DNA of 44,416 nucleotides from Thermoguttaceae bacterium. Lineage in GTDB: Bacteria; Planctomycetota; Planctomycetia; Pirellulales; Thermoguttaceae. The notes under the pieces were generated by a model, which saw only the letters and a program-made list of their open reading frames with translations, made no database searches and was not told where the DNA came from. Position 1 is the stretch's first letter. Each line of letters opens with the position of its first letter. The stretch covers positions 1 through 44,416 of the forward strand of contig JAQVKF010000007.1 of assembly GCA_028694795.1 (NCBI GenBank), given 5' to 3'. Of this stretch, positions 15,369 to 25,280 are shown one piece after another. Position numbers and translations under genes: made by a program.

Positions 15369-18300
15369 ATGCGGTTGTTAAAACATGTAATATTATGTAC
15401 ATTTATATTTCTTTGTACATCGCCATTGGTGCTCTCGCAAGGCTTAGTGTTGACGCCTGTGCCGGACGATTTTCCACGATTTACGATTTCTCCGGAAACT
15501 TCTTCGAAGGTGAGTAATTCGCTGGAAACAATCCGTCAGATGTATTGGTTGCACTATCCAGGAGCGGGGCCGAAATCGACATTTTGGGACGCTTGGCTGC
15601 CTTCTGGAGCATTGTGGCCGGATACCGCGGATACGCTTAAATTCCGCCAGGAATGGAAAAACGCATTGTTATCGCGGAAAATCGATGCGGATGGTTACGT
15701 TTCCTCGCATCAGCACGCAGGGCTGGCACATGCGGATGGTTGGCCATTTCCGCTTTGGACGCAATCAAATGGTGGTGTGGGTTGGCAATTTACGCTGTAC
15801 GATATGCCGTATGCCGGCGCCGATTACGGTGTCTTTGAATATGATAAACTAGACGATTTTACACTGAATGGAATTACAAGTGAACAAAAAGATTCTAAAT
15901 TGGGTTGGAAACTCAAGGTAGATACTGATGTTGCGATGCTCACTTCGCCAGCGACGCAAATACCCGCGTCCATTTTTCCGTTTGTAAGATTGTACTGGAT
16001 GGTGAATAAAATTCCAGGTGATGCACATGCGTATCTGGAGTGGACGACGGAATCCGAAACGGAATACCCGACCGATCATGCGAGCAAAACCACGCGACGT
16101 ATGGCGATCCCATTGCCCCGTGAGGGTGTTCAGGATTACTCGATGATCCATGTTGAAAAACATCCTGATTGGAAAAAACTGAGCGAAACGGGTGAAAAAG
16201 TAACCGGGCTTCGTCTCGTTTTTGAAGGATTGAAGGAATCTGAAATAGTTATCGCCAACTGGATCACGGCGTACGATTCGCGACACACGGTCAATCAGAC
16301 GCGGTTCATTCGTGGTTGCTGCGACTATTTGAATTGGACGGGCGATGTGGAATTTTTGCGAGCCAACATCGAACGCATGCGGCGAGCGATGGAGTTTTCG
16401 GTCACCGAATTTCAAACGAAGCAGTATTTGTGCGCTGTCATTCCGTGGACGGGACACGATGGTCGATCTGGACATACATACACAATTGACGAACAGGGAA
16501 ACAAAGAGAAAACATTTCGACATGGCGTGGGTGTGGGTGGAAATTATTGGGATATTTTGCCATTTGGTGGTAAAGATTGCTTGACGACGATCTATCATTA
16601 TGATGCGTTACGTGCGATGACGGAGTTGGAAAAACAGATTGACGCTCATCCGGAATGGAATATTTCCACTGAAAACCGCCGAAGTCCACAGTGGCTCTCG
16701 GATCATGCCAGAGAGATCAAAAATGCGAACGGACTTTTTTGGAACTCGGAGAAGGGGCGATTTGTTGGTGCGATTGATGTCGAGGGCATCGCACACGATT
16801 TCGGATTTACATTCCTGAATTGCGAGGCGATTTATTACGGCTACGCGAACGAACAGCAAGCCAAATCAATCATGGATTGGATTAGTGGACAAAGAACTAT
16901 CGATGGTGAAACGTCTACCGGTGATGATATTTACCACTGGCGTTTTGCTCCACGTACGACGACGCAACGGAATCTCGATTGGTATTTTTGGGGCTGGACC
17001 GCTCCAGAATCGTTAAAATTTGGCTGGCAGATTCAGGATGGAGGTGCCGTTCTAGGTTTTTCCTACCATGATTTGATGTCGCGGTTGTGTGTGACGGGGG
17101 CGGACGATGCCGCCAAACGACTTGAGGAAATCGCACAATGGTTTACTGAGGTCCAAGCGGCGGGCGGGTATCGCGAGTATTACAACGATCCCGAAAAAGG
17201 TTCCTTGCAGGGTGGAAATATTCCGGGTGGCTTGGGCATGGATCGGGAATTTTTTGAAAGCGTCCTGACACCACAGGTTATGCTGTACGGATTTCTCGGA
17301 TTTACGCCCCGAATGGATGGATTTGCGGTAGAACCAAAAATTCCGACCGCGTGGAAAACGCTTACCGTGGATCAGATTTTGTGGCAAGATCAACATCTCG
17401 CAATCATGGCGGCTCCGGATAAGATTGAAATGACGTTCCAAGGACCGCAGCGTCAGATTCGGATCCGATTGCCGGCCGGAGATTGGAAAGTGTTCACTAG
17501 TGTCAAAGGGTCCACTCCAGAATCGGAACGTATTGTGACTTCTGGACCGCATGGTTTTCTTTTTACGACGGAACCTGGGTGTACGGCCCGTTTTATCAAA
17601 ACGATGGAAGTCCCGATGGCGGCTCGAATAGATATGGAAACGGTCCAACGATGGAGCCAAAAATTTCGTGGTTGGTCATATTATCCGGAGCATGTGATCG
17701 CGGCCAACCCTAAAATTCCAGGATATGAACAGTTCCAATCGACGGACTGTCCGACGGTGTTTCAGATTCCAGGAGATTCCAAATGGTATATGACTTTTAT
17801 CGCGTTTGATGGACATGGATACAATAGTTTTGTCGCGGAAAGTACCGATTTAATTCATTGGGATCATTTTCGGCTCGCTATGGGATTCGTACCGGATGGC
17901 GGATTTGATCACGGCGGTTGTGTACTTGGAGCTTTTTGGTACGATTCGTGGAAAATCGACGCTCCACGTACACTCAAAAAGCAAAACGACAAGTATTGGT
18001 CACTGTACGGATGTTATCCGTTGCAGGGCGGCTATGAATTGCGACCGGGATACGAAGGGCTTGCGGAAAGTGACGACGCTATCAGCTGGCGACGAGCCAA
18101 ATCGTCTTGGACACTGTCGATCCATGAGCCTGATCGTGGAGAATGGGAAAAAGATTGCGTCTATCAGCCATGGTTAGTCGAACATGATGGTGTCTTTTAC
18201 GATTTTTACAACGCAGCCAATGGTGGAGTGGAACAAACTGGCGTCGCGTTTTCGGACGATCTGTTTGATTGGAAACGTTTTCCACAAAATCCGATCATTC

Positions 18301-18659
18301 CTGTCGTGAGTGGAGCGTATAACGAACAATTTTCGTCTGATCCGAAAGTCTTTTTCGATGATACGGAGGTGAATGATCCGCATTGGACGATGTTGTTTTT
18401 TGGTGTCGGAAAGGGCGGTGCCCATGTGATGGCCGCCTATTCTCGCGATCTTTTGCATTGGGTCGTTGATCCGGAACCACTCTATCGCGCGGGAGGGAAT
18501 CCTAATGGACTCGATGCTCAATATGCGCACAAAATTTCACTCGTGTACGATAAGGCACGGGATACATGGTTTCTTTATTATTGTGCTGTGGGCAATCAAG
18601 GCCGTGGTATCGGACTGTTGACCAGCCGACCGGTTGTCACGAACGAAAAATCTGAATAA
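15369..18659 (+). CDS. Bimodular exported glycosidase: six-hairpin domain plus five-bladed propeller
   Basis: 1096 residues with a signal peptide (1-25). Residues about 25-740 look like an (alpha/alpha)6 glycosidase of the GH78/rhamnosidase-like group: NWTGDVEFLRANIERMRRAM, a CAVIPWTGHDGRSGH segment, WYFWGWTAPESLKFGWQIQDGG and the final beta-sandwich with TLTVDQILWQ. Residues about 760-1090 look like a GH43/GH32/GH130-type five-bladed propeller, with repeated strands of the form ESTDLIHWDHFR, ESDDAISWRRA, FSDDLFDWKRF and YSRDLLHWVVD. Each module alone would be a normal enzyme; both in one chain is unusual. The substrate is unknown. GAAAGGG lies ten bases upstream of ATG 15369, where the signal peptide begins. 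The gene stands alone. Confidence 0.82.
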   Translation: MRLLKHVILCTFIFLCTSPLVLSQGLVLTPVPDDFPRFTISPETSSKVSNSLETIRQMYWLHYPGAGPKSTFWDAWLPSGALWPDTADTLKFRQEWKNALLSRKIDADGYVSSHQHAGLAHADGWPFPLWTQSNGGVGWQFTLYDMPYAGADYGVFEYDKLDDFTLNGITSEQKDSKLGWKLKVDTDVAMLTSPATQIPASIFPFVRLYWMVNKIPGDAHAYLEWTTESETEYPTDHASKTTRRMAIPLPREGVQDYSMIHVEKHPDWKKLSETGEKVTGLRLVFEGLKESEIVIANWITAYDSRHTVNQTRFIRGCCDYLNWTGDVEFLRANIERMRRAMEFSVTEFQTKQYLCAVIPWTGHDGRSGHTYTIDEQGNKEKTFRHGVGVGGNYWDILPFGGKDCLTTIYHYDALRAMTELEKQIDAHPEWNISTENRRSPQWLSDHAREIKNANGLFWNSEKGRFVGAIDVEGIAHDFGFTFLNCEAIYYGYANEQQAKSIMDWISGQRTIDGETSTGDDIYHWRFAPRTTTQRNLDWYFWGWTAPESLKFGWQIQDGGAVLGFSYHDLMSRLCVTGADDAAKRLEEIAQWFTEVQAAGGYREYYNDPEKGSLQGGNIPGGLGMDREFFESVLTPQVMLYGFLGFTPRMDGFAVEPKIPTAWKTLTVDQILWQDQHLAIMAAPDKIEMTFQGPQRQIRIRLPAGDWKVFTSVKGSTPESERIVTSGPHGFLFTTEPGCTARFIKTMEVPMAARIDMETVQRWSQKFRGWSYYPEHVIAANPKIPGYEQFQSTDCPTVFQIPGDSKWYMTFIAFDGHGYNSFVAESTDLIHWDHFRLAMGFVPDGGFDHGGCVLGAFWYDSWKIDAPRTLKKQNDKYWSLYGCYPLQGGYELRPGYEGLAESDDAISWRRAKSSWTLSIHEPDRGEWEKDCVYQPWLVEHDGVFYDFYNAANGGVEQTGVAFSDDLFDWKRFPQNPIIPVVSGAYNEQFSSDPKVFFDDTEVNDPHWTMLFFGVGKGGAHVMAAYSRDLLHWVVDPEPLYRAGGNPNGLDAQYAHKISLVYDKARDTWFLYYCAVGNQGRGIGLLTSRPVVTNEKSE

Positions 18660-18668
18660 CTGACGACG

Positions 18669-18704
18669 CACCACGATATTCCTTAAACAGAGAGAATCGT
18701 GGTG
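18669..18704 (+). terminator. Hairpin after the bimodular glycosidase gene
   Basis: CACCACGAT at 18669-18677 pairs perfectly with ATCGTGGTG at 18696-18704, ten bases after the stop. TACATTTTAG follows, so the T tract is poor. Confidence 0.5.
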
Positions 18705-18860
18705 TACATTTTAGCTTGATTTCCCCCAGATTTTTGGATTTTGTTCAGATACGAAAATATTGCTCCGTGACCGTTTGCGAAAAGTCGCAATCGTATGACG
18801 CATGCGGAATCACCCGGGATTCGATCGTTTTGCCATGGACTGCTGTTTTCCATTGGACAC

Positions 18861-18890
18861 AAAAAACGGTTGCCCCAAAAGGCAACCGTT
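18861..18890 (-). terminator. clpC: Rho-independent terminator of clpC
   Basis: On the minus strand, a perfect 10-base stem (AACGGTTGCC with GGCAACCGTT, 18865-18890) with a six-base loop is followed by six T residues (18861-18866). It lies about 50 bases past the clpC stop. Confidence 0.9.
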
Positions 18891-18938
18891 ATATGTTCAA
18901 AAATGCCCAACACCAATGAACCGCAACCAAACACGCGG

Positions 18939-21548
18939 TTATTCGGACGTGGCTTCATCCGTCGGTCCCGCGGACGCGGCATCGGGGGAGGCCGACGAAG
19001 CCGTTACGGCAACCGCATTGATTTCTGGCGTCGCGGCATTGACCGATGGAATAAACGACCCCAAAAACTGAAGCTGTTTACGATCACCCACTTCCGCTAC
19101 ATCAATCGTGACGGTATTTTTGCCCGTAAATTCGCCCTTTAGCAACTCTTCTGAAAGCGGATCTTCGACAAAATTTTCGATCGAACGACGCAACGGACGT
19201 GCCCCGTAATCCAGGTTGGAACCCTTTTTCACGAGCCACGCTTTGGCCTCCTGGCTCAACACGAGGGACAAACCTTTCTCCGCGAGCCGAGTCCGAACCT
19301 TGGCGAGTTCCAGATCAACCACCTGGCCCAAATCGTTCTGCGTCAAATGACGGAAGACGATAATATCGTTGACTCGGTTCAGGAATTCCGGTTTGAAGAA
19401 CTTTTCGATCTGTTCCTGTACACGCTCCTTCATCGAGTCGTAACTCGAATCGGCATCCTCACGCTGGAAACCGAACGCCGACTCGTTCTTGATCGCCTCG
19501 GCACCCGCATTTGTCGTCATGATCACGATTACATTACGGAAATCGACATGGCGACCGAAACTGTCAGTCAAGCGACCTTCTTCCATCAGCTGGAGCAACA
19601 TATTGAAAACGTCCGGGTGGGCCTTCTCGATCTCGTCGAACAAAACCACCGCATAGGGACGTCGCCGAATTTTCTCCGTCAACTGGCCGCCCTCATCAAA
19701 ACCGACATATCCCGGGGGGGCACCTACGAGTCGTGAAACATTATGTTTCTCCATGAACTCGCTCATGTCAATCTGAATCAACGCCTCTTCGTCGCCGAAC
19801 ATAAACTCGGCCAATGCCTTCGCCAAGAGCGTTTTTCCCACACCCGTCGGTCCTGCGAAAATGAAACTGCCTATTGGACGCTTCGGATCGGTCAAACCAC
19901 TTCGGCTGCGTCGAAGGACTTTTGAGATTGACTTAATCGCCTCGTCCTGGCTGACAACCTTATGGTGTAGTTCTTCCTCCATACGCATCAATCGGGCGGA
20001 ATCTTCACGACTCATTCGCGTTAAAGGAATGCCCGTCATTTTCGAGACGACTTCCGTGATCACATCCTCGTCCACGACGCCACCCTGTGTTCGCGCCGCT
20101 TCTTTCCACTGGCGTGTCACATCCTGTTTCTTCTTTTTCGCCTTTTCCGCACGGTCCCGCAACGCCGCCGCCGCCTCAAAATCTTGGGACGCTACCGCCG
20201 ACTCTTTTTCCTTATTAATCTGCTCAATTTCTTCGTCGATCGCCTTCAAATCCGGTGGACGCACCATCGTTTTGAGATGGACCTTCGCTCCCGCCTCGTC
20301 GATCACGTCGATTGCTTTATCCGGCAAACAACGTCCGCTAATGTAACGATTTGAAAGTTCAACCGCCGCGCTGATCGCGTCTTCCGTATATTTTACATGG
20401 TGGTGATCTTCATATCGCGCGCGCAAACCGTGCAAAATCTGAATCGCTTCCTCTTTGCTTGGCGGATCAACACGTACCATCTGGAATCGACGGTCCAGCG
20501 CCGAATCTTTTTCGATATATTTACGATATTCATCCAATGTCGTCGCACCAATACACTGGATTTCACCACGCGATAAAGCTGGTTTCAGCACGTTTGACGC
20601 ATCAATCGCGCCCTCCGCTCCGCCTGCGCCCACTAACGTGTGAAGCTCGTCGATGAAAAGAATCGTATTCTTCGCGCGACGCACTTCATTCATCACCGCT
20701 TTAATACGTTCCTCAAATTGACCGCGGTACTTTGTACCCGCGACCATCATCGCCAGGTCTAACGAAACAATACGTTTGTCAATCAGAATTTCCGGTACGT
20801 TACCTTCGATCACACGCTGCGCAAAACCCTCGACGATCGCCGTCTTTCCCACTCCCGCCTCACCCAGGAGCACGGGATTGTTTTTTGTGCGACGGGCCAG
20901 AATTTGCATCACCCGCTCAATTTCGTTCTCGCGACCAATCACGGGGTCCAATTTACCCTGACGTGCTAAGGCGGTTAGGTCACAACCAAAACTATCAAGT
21001 GCCGGAGTTTTCGACTTGCCAGGACGCGTCGGAGCCTCGCCCGTCGCACTGACTCCGCCAATAGAGGGGGCTTCACGCGGCGACGGTTCATGCTCAGACG
21101 CTGAATCTTGGCCACGACCCAACAGATTCAATACTTCCTCACGCACCTCATCCAACTTCAGTCCGAGGTTCATTAGCACCTGAGCGGCGACACCTTCCTG
21201 CTCACGCAACAGTCCCAGCAGAATATGTTCCGTACCCACATAATTGTGGTTCAGATTGCGAGCCTCTTCCATCGAATATTCGATTACTTTTTTCGCGCGG
21301 GGGGTTTGCGGAAGACGGCCCATCGTGACCATATCCGGTCCGCTTTGCACCAGCTTCTCGACCTCAATCCGAATCTTGCGCAGATCCACATCGAGGTTCT
21401 TGAGAACGTTGGCGGCCACCCCTCCACCCTCTTTGATGAGTCCGAGAAGGATATGTTCCGTTCCAACATACTCATGGTTAAAACGCTGAGCCTCCTGATT
21501 CGCAAGCTGCATCACTTTGCGAGCCCGGTCCGTAAAGCGTTCATACAT
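18939..21548 (-). CDS. clpC: ATP-dependent Clp protease ATP-binding subunit ClpC
   Basis: 869 residues. Two N-terminal Clp_N repeats (about 1-145; [11 protein letters not shown] occurs at 28-38 and 103-113) recognise substrates. The first AAA+ module has Walker A GEAGVGKT (229-236) and Walker B LFIDE (297-301). A UVR-like coiled middle region lies at about 438-475. The second AAA+ module has Walker A GPTGVGKT (566-573) and Walker B LFDEIE (636-641). ClpC unfolds proteins and feeds them to ClpP; no clpP is in the window. The last roughly 40 residues are an Ala/Ser/Thr/Pro-rich tail beyond the usual end. GGAG lies eight bases before the ATG. The gene has a clear terminator and probably its own promoter. 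Confidence 0.97.
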   Translation of the reverse strand: MYERFTDRARKVMQLANQEAQRFNHEYVGTEHILLGLIKEGGGVAANVLKNLDVDLRKIRIEVEKLVQSGPDMVTMGRLPQTPRAKKVIEYSMEEARNLNHNYVGTEHILLGLLREQEGVAAQVLMNLGLKLDEVREEVLNLLGRGQDSASEHEPSPREAPSIGGVSATGEAPTRPGKSKTPALDSFGCDLTALARQGKLDPVIGRENEIERVMQILARRTKNNPVLLGEAGVGKTAIVEGFAQRVIEGNVPEILIDKRIVSLDLAMMVAGTKYRGQFEERIKAVMNEVRRAKNTILFIDELHTLVGAGGAEGAIDASNVLKPALSRGEIQCIGATTLDEYRKYIEKDSALDRRFQMVRVDPPSKEEAIQILHGLRARYEDHHHVKYTEDAISAAVELSNRYISGRCLPDKAIDVIDEAGAKVHLKTMVRPPDLKAIDEEIEQINKEKESAVASQDFEAAAALRDRAEKAKKKKQDVTRQWKEAARTQGGVVDEDVITEVVSKMTGIPLTRMSREDSARLMRMEEELHHKVVSQDEAIKSISKVLRRSRSGLTDPKRPIGSFIFAGPTGVGKTLLAKALAEFMFGDEEALIQIDMSEFMEKHNVSRLVGAPPGYVGFDEGGQLTEKIRRRPYAVVLFDEIEKAHPDVFNMLLQLMEEGRLTDSFGRHVDFRNVIVIMTTNAGAEAIKNESAFGFQREDADSSYDSMKERVQEQIEKFFKPEFLNRVNDIIVFRHLTQNDLGQVVDLELAKVRTRLAEKGLSLVLSQEAKAWLVKKGSNLDYGARPLRRSIENFVEDPLSEELLKGEFTGKNTVTIDVAEVGDRKQLQFLGSFIPSVNAATPEINAVAVTASSASPDAASAGPTDEATSE

Positions 21549-21687
21549 TGACTCATCTCCGATTCTCTAAAAAATCATCCGGCCGGTTTGCTACACACAC
21601 CTGTCCGGAAACGATCTGCCATCCAACTAGTCCGAAACGCCCGATCTACCACCCTGACGGGGCGGCAGACACACACGCCTTATCCCT

Positions 21688-21693
21688 ATTATA
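21688..21693 (-). promoter_or_regulatory. Candidate clpC promoter (-10 box)
   Basis: A perfect TATAAT on the minus strand, about 140 bases upstream of the clpC start. The -35 region at the right distance is only T-rich. No CIRCE or CtsR-like repeat was seen. Otherwise the 21549-21903 gap holds nothing recognisable. Confidence 0.3.
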
Positions 21694-21903
21694 TCCGCAT
21701 TCTGAAAAAGGAAAAAGGATAGAAAACGCAGATTGTACCTATTCTGTCAAATTTTCTGCACAAAACCAATGTTTTTTCATTCGGCCCCGATATTCCACCC
21801 CCATTTTTTAAGCGATCTTAGGCGGAATCCCAATTTCGTTCCCTGTTGACGGATACCGAGACTGAGTGAATGGTATATTCTCTAAAAAATTTATCTCGTT
21901 GTT

Positions 21904-22440
21904 CTACGCATTGGTTCCAGCTTCTTCTGAGAGCCGGTTCATTTCACGCTCCACTTCCCAGATCCAGCGGGAACCGCCATCGCTACGCAACAGTCGCAAA
22001 AACTCCACTTTGGCTTCTTCTGTTCGGTGGCGACGACGCAACAGCGTCCCCAACAACAACCGCGATTCCACATCTTGAGGCTGTTCCTGAAGACGGTCAA
22101 CCAGCAATGATTCCGCTCTGGCCCACTGTCCCGACAAATATGCCGTTACCGATTCTTTATACCGGTCTTCCTCGTTTGCCAATGCTTCCCATGCTGCCAA
22201 TGTTCGCCGTACCACAATCCGATTCCCGATAAGTGAGAGGAGCCATGCGACCGAAAGTACCCACCACAGCGATTCGCGGAATCTTGACGGCATCCATTCT
22301 GACCAACCACCACAAGACCAGATCGCTAAGGCAAGCAACCATCCAAAACCGATTGCCACGCATAAACCCTTCCACGAACCGCTCATGCGGACCGCGGGCA
22401 ACCCTGGCCAAAGCATTGTCAAAAACGGCAATTTCACCAT
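21904..22440 (-). CDS. Two-pass membrane protein with TPR-like tail
   Basis: 178 residues. Two membrane segments (about 25-43, GLCVAIGFGWLLALAIW; and 58-73, LWWVLSVAWLLSLIG) are followed by a helical region at about 80-170. That region contains tetratricopeptide-like pairs: AYLSGQWARAESLLVDRL and LLLGTLLRRRHRTEEAKVEFLRLL. Such proteins act as membrane-bound scaffolds; no specific role can be assigned. The ATG at 22440 directly follows the TGA of the small upstream ORF (TGAATG) with AGGAG just upstream, which implies translational coupling. clpC lies downstream on the same strand but after a 355-base gap. Confidence 0.8.
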   Translation of the reverse strand: MVKLPFLTMLWPGLPAVRMSGSWKGLCVAIGFGWLLALAIWSCGGWSEWMPSRFRESLWWVLSVAWLLSLIGNRIVVRRTLAAWEALANEEDRYKESVTAYLSGQWARAESLLVDRLQEQPQDVESRLLLGTLLRRRHRTEEAKVEFLRLLRSDGGSRWIWEVEREMNRLSEEAGTNA

Positions 22441-22587
22441 TCACTCCTCTCGACTGAGAATGTCACCACGAATTCGGAAATTCGTGGGATGGATACGACG
22501 CCCATATTGGTCACTACGAGAACGACTGGAATTCAGTTCGAGCTGGATGCCTTTTACGGCCATTATGGTAAGCGGTAAGTTGTCCAT
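22441..22587 (-). CDS. Small ORF coupled to the TPR gene
   Basis: A 48-residue frame starting at ATG 22587 with GGAG four bases upstream. It ends in TGA directly abutting the ATG of the TPR membrane protein. The sequence (MDNLPLTIMAVKGIQLELNS then a basic RSRSDQYGRR... and ending RGDILSREE) has protein-like composition. The same frame is open about 20 codons further upstream without a start codon, and another forward-reading frame overlaps it. It may therefore be the intact end of a longer gene damaged by a frameshift. No family is recognised, though the placement after a prepilin-like gene suggests a secretion-related remnant. What is certain is only the frame, the site and the junction. Confidence 0.5.
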   Translation of the reverse strand: MDNLPLTIMAVKGIQLELNSSRSRSDQYGRRIHPTNFRIRGDILSREE

Positions 22588-22723
22588 TGGTCTCCATATT
22601 GCGCTATCGGGATATCGTGGCTTAGGGGATCGCCATTGCCTGAAGCGTCATGGTAACGACCACTATTCGTATACCCGGTGTGAAATAGGACTATATAGGA
22701 CAGCTGCCATATACTACCATCAT

Positions 22724-22762
22724 AAAAAAACCGTCAAAAAACACAATCGCATTTTTCGACGG
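22724..22762 (-). terminator. Rho-independent terminator after the DUF1559 gene
   Basis: On the minus strand, CCGTCGAAAAA pairs with TTTTTTGACGG (one mismatch, ten-base loop) followed by seven T residues at 22724-22730. It lies about 130 bases past the stop; nothing else is visible between. Confidence 0.85.
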
Positions 22763-22891
22763 CCTCGATATTTTTACTTCTTTTTACGGTGTCTGACGTA
22801 AAATACGTGGGTACCGCGATTGACTCTATGGCAACAGACCATCGGGGGCACGCGATATCACGGCGTACGTTCGGTCCTGCGGTCGCGCATA

Positions 22892-24007
22892 CTACGGCAT
22901 CGTCACCGTTTCGCCACCGTTGATGGATCCCATCGCACCCCAAACGCCAAACGGACTTTGACCCATGGGATCACCACCGCTGGCTGGAAATTCGGTCGTG
23001 CCACTACTCGGATTCCAGTCCTGCTTGTTACAATTGACCGAATCTGACACAAAGCGAACCGACGCATCACCTAAAACAGCATTCACACCGCCTGAGTGGT
23101 AGCTCGAAGCGGCGTTGTAACGCCAACCCCAACCAGGGTTGCTGCCGTCTGTCGCACAGGACACAGAGTTAGGGGGCAACACGGTGGTGATCGCTTGAAC
23201 GCCTGGACGACCATCGCCCCACGACATACCTCGCGTAAATGCAGTCGGTACTGACACGCCCGCTGGAATGGTGTTTCTATCCGTACCACTTGCTAACGCA
23301 GAGGCGCGGCAATCGGCCGGCGAACCACCACCGAATAAAGCTGTACCACCCTTAATCTGACGGTCATTCGCACCACTGGCCACAACCGCTTCTGAGACCA
23401 TCACGGTGTTCGATGTTCCATCTGCCATGGACGCCATCGTGTTGGTCTTGACACCCAATCGCTCACGACCATTGATGAATCCCATGTCACCAGGGAAGAA
23501 ACCACGACGAGTTACAGAACCTTCCCCGGTATTTTGGCACGCATCGCCCAGAGATCCCTGGTAGCTGATACGCTGCACATTGCCGCATTGCGACGACGGA
23601 ATACCCGCGTTCGCGTCTGATGGACAAGCCATTGCTGAAATCAGCTTGTTTGCATAAAAACCACCACTCGGCCACGTGCGATACTGATCGGTCGAGACAA
23701 TCTGATCATACAGCGCCTTTTGCTCGATAAACGGACAAACGGCTACCCAAAAACTGATACATCCCCAGGTGCGTTCATCATTTTCACGCGACGTACCAAG
23801 ACGAATCGGGGGAAACGAATTATTTGTGTCGTGGTAATTATGCAACGCAATACCCGCTTGACGCAAATTGTTGGTACACTGTGCTCGACGCGCCGCCTCA
23901 CGTGCCGCTTGAACCGCAGGCAACAAGAGCGCAATTAAAATGCCAATAATGGCAATCACCACCAGAAGTTCTACTAGGGTAAAACCTCTCACTTCCGAAT
24001 GTCTCAT
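22892..24007 (-). CDS. DUF1559 protein with prepilin-type N-terminus
   Basis: 371 residues. The N-terminus is a type IV prepilin leader: GFTLVELL at residues 8-15, with cleavage and methylation expected after G8. A hydrophobic helix and the family's AAREAARRAQCTNNLRQ segment follow. The rest is the DUF1559 (SBP_bac_10) domain, typical and highly multiplied in Planctomycetes, ending with GGVNAVLGDASVRFVSDSV. These are pseudopilin-like surface proteins of unknown role. Two starts are close: ATG 24007 (GAGG nine bases upstream) and ATG 24013 (GAGG three bases upstream); the first has better spacing. The small lipoprotein gene upstream is in the same direction, a common DUF1559 pairing. Confidence 0.93.
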   Translation of the reverse strand: MRHSEVRGFTLVELLVVIAIIGILIALLLPAVQAAREAARRAQCTNNLRQAGIALHNYHDTNNSFPPIRLGTSRENDERTWGCISFWVAVCPFIEQKALYDQIVSTDQYRTWPSGGFYANKLISAMACPSDANAGIPSSQCGNVQRISYQGSLGDACQNTGEGSVTRRGFFPGDMGFINGRERLGVKTNTMASMADGTSNTVMVSEAVVASGANDRQIKGGTALFGGGSPADCRASALASGTDRNTIPAGVSVPTAFTRGMSWGDGRPGVQAITTVLPPNSVSCATDGSNPGWGWRYNAASSYHSGGVNAVLGDASVRFVSDSVNCNKQDWNPSSGTTEFPASGGDPMGQSPFGVWGAMGSINGGETVTMP

Positions 24008-24222
24008 TTCCATATTCCTCTTTCTGTATAAGAAAACGTAAACAAACAAGACCAAAAGTCTCTTCAGTACTACATTGTCGGAAACCGACGCCCACGAAAG
24101 GCGCTCGAACAGCCCCATAACGTGGACACTATCGGCGATAAGAATATTCGCCGCCTCTACCTATTGGCTCATATTCTATCGGAAAAATATTGGCGAAAAA
24201 GGAGTATTTTTGCCCCCCATCC

Positions 24223-24253
24223 CCAAAAATAGATAACGGATTGCGATTTTTGG
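24223..24253 (-). terminator. Hairpin between lipoprotein and DUF1559 genes
   Basis: CCAAAAAT at 24223-24230 and ATTTTTGG at 24246-24253 form a perfect 8-base stem about 65 bases past the lipoprotein stop (minus strand). Its T residues lie in the stem and no clean T tract follows, so it may attenuate rather than end transcription into the DUF1559 gene. Elsewhere in 24008-24317 only small GC-rich hairpins are seen. Confidence 0.4.
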
Positions 24254-24317
24254 AGAAATATAAGGGGAGCAAAATTTCACGGTGGCTTTCCGTCGTTTTG
24301 ATTTACGAACCGGAACT

Positions 24318-24818
24318 TTATTTAGAGATATCGACATCTAAGGTTACGGGATCAGAAGCCGCATTCACCGATAAGGGAGTGCCTCCCACGAGCGTATATT
24401 TCTGCGGGACGATCTTGGGCAACTTGTCCCGTGCAGCTTGAAGTTCGCGACTATGCTTATTTTTTTCGCCCATGCTCTTCTTAACGTAGTCGTCCGCGGT
24501 CCACAAATCTTCGGCGATTACTTCTTTATTGAGTGTGAGCTTGTACTCACCGGCTGGAACACCAGACTCCGAATAACCGCCTAAATCGGTCAAAAGTGTA
24601 GCGACGCCACTGGTGTCCGTCAAACCGCCACAAACCAGACTTTGGTCAATTTTACCAAAGCAAACGACGCGAACGCCTTCAACCGGCTGATCGCCATTGA
24701 CCACTTTTACCGTTACCGGTACTAATTTCTCCGGGAAACCCTTCGGTTTGGTCTTTCCACAAGCGGATAAAGACAGGCAGATTGCCACGACACACAACAA
24801 TTCCAAAAATCGCTTCAT
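24318..24818 (-). CDS. Small lipoprotein with carboxypeptidase-regulatory-like domain
   Basis: 166 residues. The signal peptide ends in the lipobox LSAC. The body (PVTVKVVNGDQPVEGVRVVCFG, then LTDTSGVATLLTDL and GVPAGEYKLTLNKE) is the transthyretin/carboxypeptidase regulatory-like beta-sandwich found in many planctomycete lipoproteins that accompany DUF1559 genes. Residues about 100-135 form a charged helical insertion. No catalytic motif is present, so an adhesive or structural role is likely. The start is set by the signal peptide; the ribosome site (GAAAGAA) is weak. The frame is open further upstream but without leader character. Confidence 0.82.
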   Translation of the reverse strand: MKRFLELLCVVAICLSLSACGKTKPKGFPEKLVPVTVKVVNGDQPVEGVRVVCFGKIDQSLVCGGLTDTSGVATLLTDLGGYSESGVPAGEYKLTLNKEVIAEDLWTADDYVKKSMGEKNKHSRELQAARDKLPKIVPQKYTLVGGTPLSVNAASDPVTLDVDISK

Positions 24819-25188
24819 GTTTAAGATTCTTTCAAAAGGGGGCATAGCGCAACCTGTCGTCTGTCCCGTGACATCACCAGGAGAACGAACCACGGCACCC
24901 ACTAGCCCAGAATAATTAGACACATCCCGAGTAAATAATTCCAGACACACCCTACCGAGTTCATTATAACGAAAATGAGGAAGCGTTCAATAGTGACTTT
25001 GATGGTGCTATCAACAGTTTCTACCGTACATTGGTATGTTTTGATGTATGCGTATCAATAAAAGTATCTGAAAATATAAAGATTTGCCGTAGAAATAATA
25101 AATTTTATTCATGCGGTTAAAAATATTCCACATGAAGTGATGAATGCTTCCCCTTTAAAAAGACCTATAAAAAAATCTGCAATCTCAT

Positions 25189-25280
25189 ACCACGAACCGG
25201 CCAAAAACATTGTCCATCCCACCGTTCTGTCTCTACGGGGGACTTCCATTGGTGGATAGATGTCGTGGTTCTTTTTGTTT
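25189..25280 (+). ncRNA. Candidate structured small RNA in a long gene-free stretch
   Basis: The 24819-25644 gap has no convincing gene. Inside it three nested stems form one long hairpin: ACCACGA (25189-25195) with TCGTGGT (25263-25269), CCACC with GGTGG, and GTCTC with GGGAC around a short loop. A T-rich run (TCTTTTTGTTT) follows directly, as in a terminator-ended small RNA. No known family was recognised. Two nearly identical ACCATGGGC words about 20 bases apart also occur near 25520-25545. Confidence 0.4.

Noticed and set aside
21850-21885. TTGACG with TATATTCT on the plus strand
   Set aside because: Spacing of 22 bases is too long and it would read antisense into the TPR gene.
22385-22801. 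Long plus-strand frame opposite the TPR gene start
   Set aside because: Composition (runs of His, Tyr, Arg) is not protein-like and it crosses a minus-strand terminator.
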